Shown here in pieces: positions 19,599 to 28,539 of a stretch of DNA of 34,849 bases (position 1 is the stretch's first letter; each line of letters starts with the position of its first letter). Under the pieces are notes generated by a model. The model did no database searches and was not told the origin of the DNA. It saw only the letters and a program-made list of their open reading frames with translations. A program made the translations under genes and the position numbers. The stretch is from Blattamonas nauphoetae (lineage: Eukaryota; Preaxostyla; Oxymonadida), in NCBI GenBank assembly GCA_033064195.1, contig JARBJD010000545.1, positions 1 to 34,849 on the forward strand, read 5' to 3'.

Positions 19599-19847
19599 GA
19601 TCTTTATCTCCGTGCCGATTGAACCAATTTTGAATCTTGTATTAAGAATCCTCAATGCATTTTAGAAGTGTCAATTTTTGGGAGTTATTTTCAAAATTTA
19701 GTCCAAAAAACAACCTCATCCTAAAGTGTCAATTTTGAAGCAAATTTTTGGTCTATTTCAAAAATTTAGGTCATTTATCACCTTCATCAGAATACACTCA
19801 AAACGGTCTCGATTTATTTTTTTTCCACTTTTTTAATTCTATATAAA
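19578..19847 (+). repeat. Left terminal inverted repeat of Polinton copy 2
   Basis: It begins near TGGTCTCG and matches the inward reading of 7127-7355. It runs up to the start codon of the first gene and so includes that gene's promoter-like block. The stop of the gag-like frame (19596-19598) lies inside it. Confidence 0.7.
19812..19847 (+). promoter_or_regulatory. Class-1 promoter-like block
   Basis: A T-run is followed by CACTTTTTTAATTCTATATAAA, directly before the ATG at 19848. It corresponds to the block before the terminal gene of copy 1. Confidence 0.5.
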
Positions 19848-20621
19848 ATGACAAGCAACTCATTCAAGAATCAACCGAAAGACCAAATTGCTGGAGCACT
19901 TCTTCGATTAAATATTCATGCAAATCCATTCCAGTCTCGTGATGCACTCTGGAAGGAATTGCAAAGTGAATTGAATAAACTTGGCTGTAAACCACCTCAT
20001 TCAACAGATAAAGTTACTAAGTTCATTTCAGATGTTTTCCCACGATTGAAACACAATCATGACAAGCTTGTTTCGATTGGACTTACTGGAATGAATGATT
20101 TAACAAAACTACTGAATCTCATGTACGGTTTCAATTTTCATCTTGATGAATATGCAGTGTACGTCTACAGATGCATTGAAGTCATGGAACTTCAACATCT
20201 CATTGCACTCGATCTCATTCGATTTTGCGATGAGAAAAATATTGATCTGAATCCTGAGACAACCAAATATGCTAATCTTCTTGAAGAATTCACCAAACAT
20301 AAAGCAGAGCCAGTGGATTGGGAATCTATTCCTGAGAAGCAGCTCACAACATTCACGACAGGAATTCTGAATAAGACAATGCGGAATGATATCGTGTGTC
20401 ACATCGCCAAACTAGTCTGGTTTGAATTTTACTATGTTAATTTTGTGCTCTTTATTGGATACGATAAAGGAAAACCAGTTCAATTCGGTGATGACAATGG
20501 AATCCTGAAATTCGACAATATGTGTTTCTTTGAAGCTCTTGCCGTTCACAGATTATCAAAATCACTGAATACAACGCTTGCAAGTAAAGTGAAGAGATAT
20601 TTGGATGATCTTCATAAATAA
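19848..20621 (+). CDS. Left-end Polinton protein, function unknown
   Basis: This 257-residue frame is the first gene from the left terminus and looks whole. The first 190 residues are mostly helical in character, with no recognised fold. The last 35 residues contain FDNMCFFEALAVHRLSKSL, which resembles the Cys motif NICFFQSLSF in the N-terminal region of the element's DNA polymerase. In polymerases of this type that segment is OTU-protease-like. This gene may therefore be a detached or duplicated polymerase N-terminal segment, or a separate protein with the same Cys-box. It ends with TAA, showing that TAA is a stop here. The start follows a class-1 promoter-like block. Confidence 0.65.
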   Translation: MTSNSFKNQPKDQIAGALLRLNIHANPFQSRDALWKELQSELNKLGCKPPHSTDKVTKFISDVFPRLKHNHDKLVSIGLTGMNDLTKLLNLMYGFNFHLDEYAVYVYRCIEVMELQHLIALDLIRFCDEKNIDLNPETTKYANLLEEFTKHKAEPVDWESIPEKQLTTFTTGILNKTMRNDIVCHIAKLVWFEFYYVNFVLFIGYDKGKPVQFGDDNGILKFDNMCFFEALAVHRLSKSLNTTLASKVKRYLDDLHK

Positions 20622-21082
20622 ACAAAACCAATAAACTTATTTTTGTCACTTTTTTCGACTTTTTGATTTTTTCAATATGACTAATTTGGCGCTTATTTGG
20701 GAACCCAATTGAGAAAATTCTTGAAATAAAAACTAAAATCTCGAGAACAATGTGATGCATCGATCAAATGAAACCAGATGACAATTGGTTGAGTATTCGT
20801 CGAGATCTGAGTTATTCTTCATTCAAAAAAGTTCGAAAAAAGTGAACCTCTTTTGAGAAAACACTCGTATCTCGACAACGAGCAGAGATCCAGACTCGAA
20901 ACCACTCGCAATCGATAGAGGACTCGATTTTGCATATAGGCAAAAAAAGTGCAAAACCTTAGGGAGGGAGGAAGCTGGTGGTTTTATTGCCTGGTGTGTT
21001 GGCAAGTCCCTAAGGCCCAGGGTTGCGATCCCTGTTTCTGACATTTATCTCATTTTTTGCAATCCGACGTCGGACAAATTAT

Positions 21083-21156
21083 TGCTTCCTCCGGGGTTCG
21101 AACCTGGGACTCCTAGCCTAGTGGTACGTGCACTTACCACTCGACTACTCGTCCCT
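21083..21156 (-). other. tRNA-like sequence with A and B boxes
   Basis: On the minus strand, TAGTCGAGTGG (21137-21147) fits the polymerase III A box and GGTTCGAACCC (near 21093-21103) fits the B box. The spacing is that of a standard tRNA: the T at tRNA position 8 lies 45 bases before the G at position 53. However, the acceptor halves do not pair and the anticodon stem is poor, with GTGGTA pairing to TACCAC instead. A functional tRNA is therefore unlikely. A decayed tRNA or the head of a tRNA-derived SINE is more likely. Confidence 0.4.
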
Positions 21157-21537
21157 AATTTTCCGAGGATTTACCCTGGCTATATATCTGTGTAGAGGGG
21201 TTTTAAGGTCGATTTTTAAAAAGTTACGGGACACTTCAAAATCAAGTTTTGAAAACAGTAGTTGTTCGTCAAATCAACTTCAAATTTCACAGAATGGATG
21301 TCAAACATGATATAAAAACAATTTTACAAAAATTTTTGAACAATATTGATTTTTGCTATATATCATTTTTTGGTGCATATGGTGTACTTGAAAAAATGAA
21401 GAAAAATCGATGTTCTCAGATCTTGATCAAACTCTCATCTAAGGTCATATCCGACACGGTGAATTTATTGGTGCAAGAATTATTGAAATCGGATCAGTAG
21501 TTATGGAGAAATTTCACTTTTGAAAAAACAAAGGAGA

Positions 21538-21571
21538 TTTTTTATTTTTCGAATTTTTTATTTTGTCCTAA
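21538..21571 (+). promoter_or_regulatory. Class-1 promoter-like block
   Basis: TTTTATTTTTCGAATTTTTT, then ATTTTGTCCTAA, lies directly before the ATG at 21572. Confidence 0.5.
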
Positions 21572-22063
21572 ATGGCACAGCTAGAACTCATCGAAGAACT
21601 TGAACAAATTTTAGAATACACTAATCCCAATCGAAAGGACAGTGATATCATGAATTTCCTGAGTCAGAATCACTTATTTCTCATGAAATTAGGATTGTGG
21701 AAACCAGAACTGATTGTCAATTTCAAAACTTTAAAACAATTATTCCAAAAATATGTTGACATCGATAATCCAACTTGGATGAACTATGACACGAAAAAAT
21801 GGCGACGAAACCAACCTCAACTGATCTGTCAAATAGCAAACGTCAGAAAACTTTCCTGTGCATCGGAGGAGTTATGCGTCAGACTAGGGAAAGAGCAGAT
21901 CAGTCAAATGGCGATGAACATGTTGAGATCACAACCTCAAAGTTTCTCGAAGATGAAACCAGAATCGTTCGAATATTATCGACCAATCTGTGCCAAAATC
22001 TGGATGAAGTACGTGAAAAGAAAAGTACCAAATTGGATGCTCCAGAATGATCAACAGAAATAA
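21572..22063 (+). CDS. Polinton protein, function unknown
   Basis: This frame of 163 residues starts MAQLELIEELEQILEY right after a class-1 promoter-like block. The first half is helical and leucine-rich, with no transmembrane segment. The second half is more basic (KIWMKYVKRKVPNW). A second frame at 21799-22050 overlaps the 3' half and is also open, which makes the true extent less certain. I do not recognise the family. It sits between the left-end gene and a partial copy of the two-repeat gene, all on the plus strand. Confidence 0.5.
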   Translation: MAQLELIEELEQILEYTNPNRKDSDIMNFLSQNHLFLMKLGLWKPELIVNFKTLKQLFQKYVDIDNPTWMNYDTKKWRRNQPQLICQIANVRKLSCASEELCVRLGKEQISQMAMNMLRSQPQSFSKMKPESFEYYRPICAKIWMKYVKRKVPNWMLQNDQQK

Positions 22064-22077
22064 AACTCGTTGTTATT

Positions 22078-22108
22078 TTTTATTTTTGAATTTTTTAATT
22101 TGTATTAA
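22078..22108 (+). promoter_or_regulatory. Class-1 promoter-like block
   Basis: GAATTTTTTAATTTGTATTAA lies directly before the ATG at 22109. It is nearly identical to the block upstream of the minus-strand gene at 3694. Confidence 0.55.
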
Positions 22109-22250
22109 ATGAATCCAACTGCGATGTACAAGGAAAGACGTCGAGTATGTTCAGAACAAGCATTAATTGAATCAATGAGAGAAGAGAACTGTTCGCTAGT
22201 CTCTGAGTATGTCAGAAATAATGTGCCGGTGACGTATGTTCATGAGGGAT
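22109..22250 (+). pseudogene. Partial copy of the two-repeat gene
   Basis: The first 142 bases match the 5' part of the gene at 3305-3694 with only two visible differences, which is about 98-99% identity by eye and much closer than the polymerase segments. The similarity begins in the promoter block and stops just before the promoter-like block of the S74 gene. In copy 1 the whole gene lies beside the polymerase, near the other element end, so this is a displaced partial duplicate. Confidence 0.7.
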
Positions 22251-22253
22251 TGT

Positions 22254-22268
22254 CATTTTTTATTTTCT
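22254..22268 (+). promoter_or_regulatory. Class-2 promoter-like block of the S74 gene
   Basis: CATTTTTTATTTTCT lies directly before an ATG at 22269. It resembles the TATTTTTATTTTT blocks ahead of the capsid-region genes. Confidence 0.4.
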
Positions 22269-23146
22269 ATGAAAGAGCAAACAGAAATGAATCGACAAAA
22301 AATACAATTCACAGATGATTGAGAAAATGATTGATCATACTCTCTCAACAACCAGCGAGAATACGACCGTGATTGAATCACTTCAGAAGACAACAGAAGC
22401 GCACAAGACAGCGATCTCTTCAATCCAAAAAGTAGTCAGCACAAATGGATCGATCACGACACCAGAAATTGGAGGATTGATCAATGTGAATGGAGCGAAG
22501 TGGAACATATCAGAGGGATCACTTCCGAAGTATCCTGGCACTTATCCATCATCAACATTTAAGTCTGGCATTTCAATTTCACAATCGATTTCAGAAACCT
22601 CAGGAATTCAGTTCAATGGTGATGGTATCAGTATGTGGTCACCGTGTGACTCACCAGCTTTGTACTACTACGATGAGGACACGGGTTCAGGAGTGTTTTC
22701 AATATCCACAACAGGAAGTTTTCTCAGTTGTCAGACAGAAGAGTCAAAGAAATATTGAACCATACCCCAATGTTCTTGAGCAACTGAATAAAGTGGAAAT
22801 CGTGCAGTACCAATTCAACACGTTCGACTCGAAGATCAACAAAGTGACAAAGCAAATAGAGAATGAGACAGATGAAGAACACTTGAAGAACTGCAAAGAG
22901 AAATGTGAATGCTTGAAGAAGGAAAGTGAGAAGAAACACATTGGTGTAATTGCTCAACAGATCCAAGAAATATTTCCTGAAGTCGTGAATGATTCGAATC
23001 CAGACTGTCTTCAAGTTGATTATGCAGAACTCTCTTGTTTCTGTATCAAAGCCATTCAGGAATTATGTTCAATCGTTGGACAACAACAGTCAATCATCGA
23101 TGAACTGATCCAAAAATATAATTCACTGATTAGTATTCCAACATGA
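22269..23146 (+). pseudogene. Fibre-like protein with C-terminal S74 intramolecular chaperone (broken)
   Basis: The N-terminal half has a helical, Thr-rich start (TTSENTTVIESLQKTTEAHK) and a beta-rich middle (NGSITTPEIGGLINVNGAKW) like phage or virus fibre shafts. The C-terminal part carries the hallmarks of the peptidase S74 or endosialidase chaperone domain: a basic helix, KKHIGVIAQQIQEIFPEVV, then LQVDYAELSCFCIKAIQEL, and a final coiled helix. In known cases this domain helps a trimeric fibre fold and then cuts itself off. In a capsid-bearing element it would suit a host-attachment fibre. The gene is broken about once or twice. It lies convergent to the capsid block and uses a class-2 promoter-like block, in line with a structural role. 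Confidence 0.75.
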
Positions 23147-23536
23147 GATCAACCAGAAATTCATAATACTCCTTGATTATTTTTCCATTGATTGTCTCCG
23201 TTGTTTCCATCTCAATTGAATCACCAGAACTGTCTTTGAACCAGATCTTCACAATTGATTGTCGAGTGCTTAATTCCCACTTCGCTTCGCAATCTGTTCG
23301 TTACAGAAAGCAACATAAGAATCGTTGTGTGCATCAGTCTGAATCCAATCACCATGGATTGTGATGTGCTGTGGAATATCCTTTGAAATCACTATTGTTG
23401 AACCAGTAGTCTCTTCCTTCACATGGATGAGTTTACAGTCGAGGAAATGAACATATTTTTGGTTTCTGGAATTGGTAAAATCAGGAGGCAATTGAGCAGT
23501 GTGAGAATTCTGAATTGAGAAATAGCGTTTGACCAT
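23147..23536 (-). pseudogene. Small Polinton protein upstream of fibre gene, unknown (broken)
   Basis: The frame starts MVKRYFSIQNSHTAQLPPDF after a class-2 promoter-like block and has a beta-rich character (KYVHFLDCKLIHVKEET, HITIHGDWIQTD). It looks broken about once, and similar protein character continues to about 23147. The function is not recognised. Its place in the capsid block suggests a structural or assembly protein. Confidence 0.45.
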
Positions 23537-23565
23537 TCTTGTTTTCTACAAAAATAAAATATCAT
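23537..23565 (-). promoter_or_regulatory. Class-2 promoter-like block
   Basis: On the minus strand, GATATTTTATTTTTGTAG lies upstream of the ATG at 23536. Confidence 0.45.
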
Positions 23566-23576
23566 AGTTGTTCTAT

Positions 23577-25259
23577 TCAATACCCTCTCTTCACTTCTTC
23601 ATATGCTTCTTGTAGTCGACGATCAATGACATATCGCACTCGTGGTTGTCCATTCTCAATCCAGAACAACCAGTACGTAGCTTGATGTAGTGCTAGAATT
23701 GGTGGAGGAGGACCTTCCGGAGTTGATGTGAAATATGGATCCAGTTCACCCTGATTGATTGGTGTTCCTCTGAATACAATATTGACTGATTCTGCTGTCG
23801 AAATACCTTCTTCACCACCAGCGATTTCACTTCGATCTGTTGGAACCATGAAAGTAAAACAAGTTGCATCTGTTACTGGTTTTGTTCTCTTATATTCCTT
23901 TCCTTTATAGTCAAACACACGAGTTGAACAAATTGAATTCTCAAACTCTTCCGTTGCGGAACAACCAATGAAATCACCATTCACCATCATCATTTGATAA
24001 AACTCTGGTGATATTGTTGACATTGGGAAATTGGGATAATTATTTCCTAGCATTTCGAAGTGACCAACATAATGAGGATTTCTGAAGACTGTACACTCAT
24101 TTGGTCTATCGGGGAATAAGCACATTAGATTCATGAGATTGTTGAGTTTGATACTGATGTTTGATCTCACTCCCATTGCTGTTGCTTTTGATTGAAATGA
24201 TTGAGTGTCAATTCTTTCTGCTTTCAAGACGTTCAATGTCTTTGAATACATGTTGAAGAGGGATTGTTTTGTTGCATCAGTGATTTGATATCCGTAACAA
24301 ATAGTTGAGACTGTATCAACTGATGAAGAAAGAACAGTGCAAGTGACTTTGGTCAATATCTCTGCGACGACAGTGCTAGGTGCCTTATAAGTGTATTTAT
24401 CGCTAACTTTCAGAACTGAATTTCCAATTTGTGTAAATTCCTGTGTTACGGAGAAAAGTCTCCTCAGACATCAAGAATGCGTTGGATAGATCCGAAAGGG
24501 TTGTCAAGTCTTTATCTGGAAACACTTCACGGAACCTTCGGTTGATTTTCGAATGACAGTTGAAGTTTGAATAGGACAATACACAAGTGAATCTGTTGTC
24601 AAATGAAATCTCAAACGTAAATTACCAAAGATGGAATTTGGATATTGGTCAAAGGTACTCAGTGGAAGGAGATTCACAAATGGAATCACTAAAGGAATTG
24701 TCGCAGTGATTTCTTTTACACCTCTATTGATTGGAACATAGTAGAATCCACACACACTCTGATCCATTCTCTGAACATTTTCCCACAGACTGTAGCAATG
24801 TTTCATATTGTTTTTCTCTTCCTGTGACTTGAATGTGTGATACAGAAATGATTCGTGAACATGATTATTCTGAAGTGTGTTGTCAATGATGTTTCCATGA
24901 CTGTCGACGAGTCTCATGTCTCGAATTGCATCTGAAGATGATTTATATCCAAAGAACATTCCGTGCATTCCGACGTAAGGTCCCGAGTCACCAACCTGAT
25001 GAAAATTTGGAACAGTAATCGTGAGATCAATTCGCAAATGACTCTTCATAAATTCAGTAACATCATGACCATCATAGCACAATGGAACTTCAATCTCATC
25101 TCCAATTCTACATGGCATAGGAGGATTTGTTGGATGCACTTCCTGAATTGAATACACATGAGGTTCTGAATCCCATTGTTTTGGCAGATATGATTGCACT
25201 TCAATTTGCTCAATTAATGTCGATGTTGGTTTGGATTGATTTGATCTGAAACTTCTCAT
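23577..25259 (-). pseudogene. MCP: Polinton major capsid protein, first paralogue (broken)
   Basis: This is the double jelly-roll shell protein of the element. The N-terminal half has PYVGMHGMFFGY, DAIRDMRLVDSHGN and IPFVNLLPLSTFDQYPNSIF followed by LRLRFHL, a pattern I associate with Polinton and related capsid proteins. The C-terminal half has LNNLMNLMCLFPDRP and VNIVFRGTPINQGELDPYF. The total of about 560 residues fits the family. It is broken about once or twice. The start follows a class-2 promoter-like block, and the second paralogue lies directly upstream on the same strand. Confidence 0.75.
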
Positions 25260-25283
25260 TTATAGAAAAATAAAAAATACAAT
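25260..25283 (-). promoter_or_regulatory. Class-2 promoter-like block
   Basis: On the minus strand, GTATTTTTTATTTTTCTATAA lies directly before the ATG at 25259. Confidence 0.5.
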
Positions 25284-25408
25284 ATCAATAATTGCTTTTA
25301 CTGTTTTGTCTCGCCAGAGGCTTCGAACCCCGATGAGAGTCTCTACATGATTCCCAAATCTTGTGTAATGCTTTCAATGTGTGATTAGGATAGTACTCAA
25401 CTTTGGGT

Positions 25409-27188
25409 TCACCTTGCTATATCGTAATACCCACCACGTGGTTGCAGTTGTATAGAATCGGTGCTGGAGGATGTAAATGTTGTCATATCACCACCACTTT
25501 GACTTGGGTTGTAAACATTATAGTACGTGTCAATCACTCCTTGATAAATTGGCTGAGATCTCAAAGTGACTGGAACATTCTGACCTCTGGAACTGATCGA
25601 ATCATTACAGTTTGTTGGGCAACCACTTCTCTGGGTTGAGAAGCATAAAAGAAAATCAGAATTGTCATGAATTGGTCGTACTCTTGTCATTGTCTCATTG
25701 GGATAATTCTGATCACCAGTGAGTTTCTCTTCAACGAGAGAATCCGTCAGTGATCGCTCCAAATCATCAGGAACAGCGAGGTACGAATCGAGATTGAGAG
25801 TCGATAATGCAAATTGATAGAAGCGAGCTCCAATTGTTGTCGTTGGTTGTTCTGGATAATACCTGTTTTGTAGATTCACTTGGATGTTCTTCTGCATTGG
25901 ATTTTGGAAGCAAGTGACTTCATTGTCGTAATGACGAAAGAGGAGCACATATCCTTTGCATTCACCACTACCATTTGCTGAGTACAATCAATTCCTGTTG
26001 CCGTTGGTGCCTTCTGGAAATGGATAGAATGAGATCTTTCTGCTGGAATTGTTCCAGGACGATTGTGTACATCTGCTTCAGATTCTCTTCGCACCATCTT
26101 TCATTTTGTATCCAGCACTCATGCAATACACATCATCAATTCGATAGTTTGTGACGTTCAATGAGATGTACTGATCCACGAATTCTGGTTCTGTTGTCAC
26201 GACATTGGCTGTTGAACAAACAATGTCTTTTGTAACTGTTGGCTGCTGAAATGAATGACCAATTTGAACGAAATTCTTTGTGCATGAGGTGACAAGATTA
26301 TTCAGAAAATACGGACGATGTTGAATACAATTGAGAATTGCTGCTTTAATAGTTGGTGCTGCAGCTGTTCCAGCTACGAGTGATGATAGTGTATCTTTCA
26401 AAGTGAGTTCAGGATTCACAGAACAGCAAACGAAAGCATCTTCATTCATGTGCACACTCAATTTCAAATCACCAAAAGACATTTTGATAGTCAGTCATTC
26501 CAGGAGAATATTAGAAGATCTTCAAGATTGACACACGTATAGGCACATCAATAGTGTCTTGAAACACTCCTGTTCCGGACGTCGTTGTGAAATCAGAAAG
26601 TGGAATATAAACACCAGCAACTGATTCATCATGTTCCATGCATTTTCCACGGTGTGTGACAATGCTTACGATTCTCCAATTGACTCTTCGGTTTGATCAT
26701 ATTGTAGATGTGAGATTCCATTGATACATCATTGTTTGTTGTGCTGATGATCCGTTGATTGTTGTGAAGAACAGTGAGGTCACGAAAGATAGATGCCGAA
26801 TGCTTGAGTCCAACGAAGATGAATATCCCTCTCATTCATGAACGATCCAATTTTACCAGCTGTAGTTTGCCAATTATTGAGTTTCAATGTGGCGTCATCG
26901 TGAACGTAATGAATGAATCATCAATTTGACAAATGTCTTGATTACCAGTCAACGGAATGATTATCTCTTGTCCTGTGTAGAATCGTGCATTCTCTGATGG
27001 TTTCAATTCTTGAATAGAAGTACTGTGAGCTCCATCATTCATGAGGTAATTAATGTGATGTTCGGACATCAGTTGTTGTTGTATTTGACCCATGTCATCT
27101 CCTGTGTATTCTATCCTTCCAGTGGTATTTCCAGTCAGTGATGATGCTCCAGTTCTTTGTTTGTCAGATGTGTTATATGCGAGTTCAT
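25409..27188 (-). pseudogene. Second jelly-roll capsid paralogue (broken)
   Basis: It resembles the neighbouring capsid protein segment by segment but is clearly diverged. Near the start it has HSTSIQELKPSENARF and TGQEIIIPL against VYSIQEVHPTNPP and GDEIEVPL of the neighbour. Further on it has SIFRDLTVLHNNQRII and RKHCHTPWK against AIRDMRLVDSHGNII and MKHCYSLWE. At the C-terminal end it has LRSQPIYQGVIDTYY against FRGTPINQGELDPYF. It is therefore a tandem duplicate and not a recent copy. It may form a second shell component or a penton-like part. It shows several breaks. A class-2 promoter-like block precedes the ATG at 27188. Confidence 0.65.
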
Positions 27189-27207
27189 TTTAACAAAAAT
27201 AAAAATT
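27189..27207 (-). promoter_or_regulatory. Class-2 promoter-like block
   Basis: On the minus strand, AATTTTTATTTTTGTTAAA lies directly before the ATG at 27188. Confidence 0.5.
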
Positions 27208-27211
27208 ACAT

Positions 27212-27517
27212 TTATGCTTTAACTCTAGTTACTTTTCTTTTGGTTTCTTTGATTTCGGCTTCAGCTTTTCTAGTCTCAGTATTTCTCCTCTGAGTTTGTT
27301 CGCAACTGCTGTGTTTGCATTCTGCTTGCTCATATTGTGCCATCTTTTCTGCATGGAGTTCCTGATCCGATTTCACATCTGGAATCATCTCAATTCCTGT
27401 CTGTGCTACCTTCGAAATCAGTGGTCCAACGAAGGGGATGAGATTCAGAAATGGAGCTCCAACTCTGAGTATGTTTTTGCCAACTGCTGCTAATTTTGAT
27501 AACCAACCTGGTGCCAT
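27212..27517 (-). CDS. Small hydrophobic-start Polinton protein (MAPG type)
   Basis: This 101-residue frame looks whole. It starts MAPGWLSKLAAVGKNILRVG, continues with a hydrophobic stretch (APFLNLIPFVGPLIS), and then becomes a charged helix rich in Glu, Lys and Arg ending KETKRKVTRVKA. An amphipathic start with a basic tail recalls small internal or membrane-active capsid proteins such as adenovirus pVI, but this is only an analogy. It has the same start pattern as the next gene upstream (MAPGSFNKLKNIGK), so the two are paralogues in tandem. A class-2 promoter-like block precedes it. Confidence 0.55.
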   Translation of the reverse strand: MAPGWLSKLAAVGKNILRVGAPFLNLIPFVGPLISKVAQTGIEMIPDVKSDQELHAEKMAQYEQAECKHSSCEQTQRRNTETRKAEAEIKETKRKVTRVKA

Positions 27518-27536
27518 TTTAATAAAAATAAAAATA
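27518..27536 (-). promoter_or_regulatory. Class-2 promoter-like block
   Basis: On the minus strand, ATATTTTTATTTTTATTAAA lies directly before the ATG at 27517. Confidence 0.5.
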
Positions 27537-27539
27537 TTC

Positions 27540-27858
27540 GAATACTAGTGAATGTTTATCCTTTGAATTGAATTTGGAATTGGACGAGAGTGGCATATCA
27601 TCATTGAATATCGTGCATTTCGTGGAGGTTCGTACTCGATCATCTGTGGTTTTGTGACGATTGATCACCTTATTCTGTTGATAAACGTCCATCATTCCTC
27701 CTAATCCATTGAGTATTCCACCTGCTGTTTGTCCAAATTTACTGTTCGTGAGAGAGCAATCCACCACCAACTTGAAGCAATGTTGGAGCTAGAGGTTTGA
27801 TGAATTGAAAGAATTGCTTGCCGATATTTTTGAGTTTGTTGAAACTTCCTGGTGCCAT
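27540..27858 (-). pseudogene. Second small MAPG-type Polinton protein (broken)
   Basis: It begins MAPGSFNKLKNIGKQFFQF with a hydrophobic, proline-containing stretch like the neighbour at 27212-27517. Later parts include a Gly-rich segment (TAGGILNGLGGMMDVYQQN) and a charged region. It is broken about once. A class-2 promoter-like block lies directly upstream. The function is unknown, probably structural. Confidence 0.5.
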
Positions 27859-27880
27859 TTATGTAAAAAATAAAAAATAC
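27859..27880 (-). promoter_or_regulatory. Class-2 promoter-like block
   Basis: On the minus strand, GTATTTTTTATTTTTTACATAA lies directly before the ATG at 27858 (20 of these bases form the shared T/A pattern). Confidence 0.5.
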
Positions 27881-27889
27881 AGTTATAAT

Positions 27890-28496
27890 TTTAGCGTGGA
27901 ATCGCTTCGTCAGAGAAATGCCATAATTGAGAATAGTGTTGTATGCTTCATTGTAGGCTCATGTCTTTTCCACCAACGAGGATCTTGAATATTGTTCTAA
28001 ACACTGGGAGTTTATTCAGACATATGCACTTATCAGACAGGTCATCCAATTCAATCACATCATTGATTCCAGTGAGTCGCAATCAGTGCACATAAATCAC
28101 TTTGGTTTGTGATCAGTTTCTTCGAAGGTTCAATGAGGTTATTCAACAGTTTCTTTTCACATGCGAATGCATTCTTGTACACTAACAGTAGTTGATCTTT
28201 GAATGCTGAAATATTTGATGTATATTCTCTTAGTGGAATGGAACGGCTCTGAATAGGAGCTGATGGATATGTCTCCAACGGTGGATCGTAAGCACCTCGT
28301 TCATTGGATACCACAGGTTCAGGCACTTTCTCTCCCAAAGGAGGGTTCGAAGTCTCTAGCGAGACCATCTCCATCTTCGATCCTCTATTATCTACTCCAG
28401 CTTTACTTCGATCTTCGTGATGACATTGGTGATTGATGTTGGTACTGAAGAAGAACTTGTGTGTTTCGTAAATTGACAACTTAGAATTGGTTGCAT
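27890..28496 (-). pseudogene. Unrecognised Polinton gene in capsid block (broken)
   Basis: Protein-like sequence covers most of this span. It has a Pro/Ser-rich middle (PPLGEKVPEPVVSNERGAYD), then a helical part (AFKDQLLLVYKNAFACEKKL) and an ending with DLSDKCICLNKLPVF. It shows about two breaks. The start at 28496 is set by a class-2 promoter-like block. I do not recognise the family. By position it is probably a minor virion or assembly protein. Confidence 0.4.
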
Positions 28497-28520
28497 CACT
28501 TTCTATAAAAATAAAAATAT
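28497..28520 (-). promoter_or_regulatory. Class-2 promoter-like block
   Basis: On the minus strand, TATATTTTTATTTTTATAG lies just before the ATG at 28496. Confidence 0.45.
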
Positions 28521-28539
28521 ATATTAATGTTTTAAATTC

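Larger units (their letters stand above)
20622..21571. other. Gene-free stretch with tRNA-like promoter boxes
   Basis: No supportable protein gene is present. The sequence is AT-rich with short words such as ATCTCGACAACGAGCAGAGA. It contains a tRNA-like stretch at 21083-21156 on the minus strand and a smaller T-arm-like hairpin near 21020-21040. The last 35 bases are the promoter-like block of the next gene. Confidence 0.5.

Noticed and set aside
20981-21050. Functional tRNA gene on the plus strand
   Set aside because: There is a T-arm-like hairpin and a weak A box, but their spacing is about 15 bases too short and there is no acceptor pairing.
21083-21156. Functional tRNA gene on the minus strand
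   Set aside because: The promoter boxes fit, but the acceptor stem and the standard anticodon stem do not pair, so I list it only as tRNA-like.
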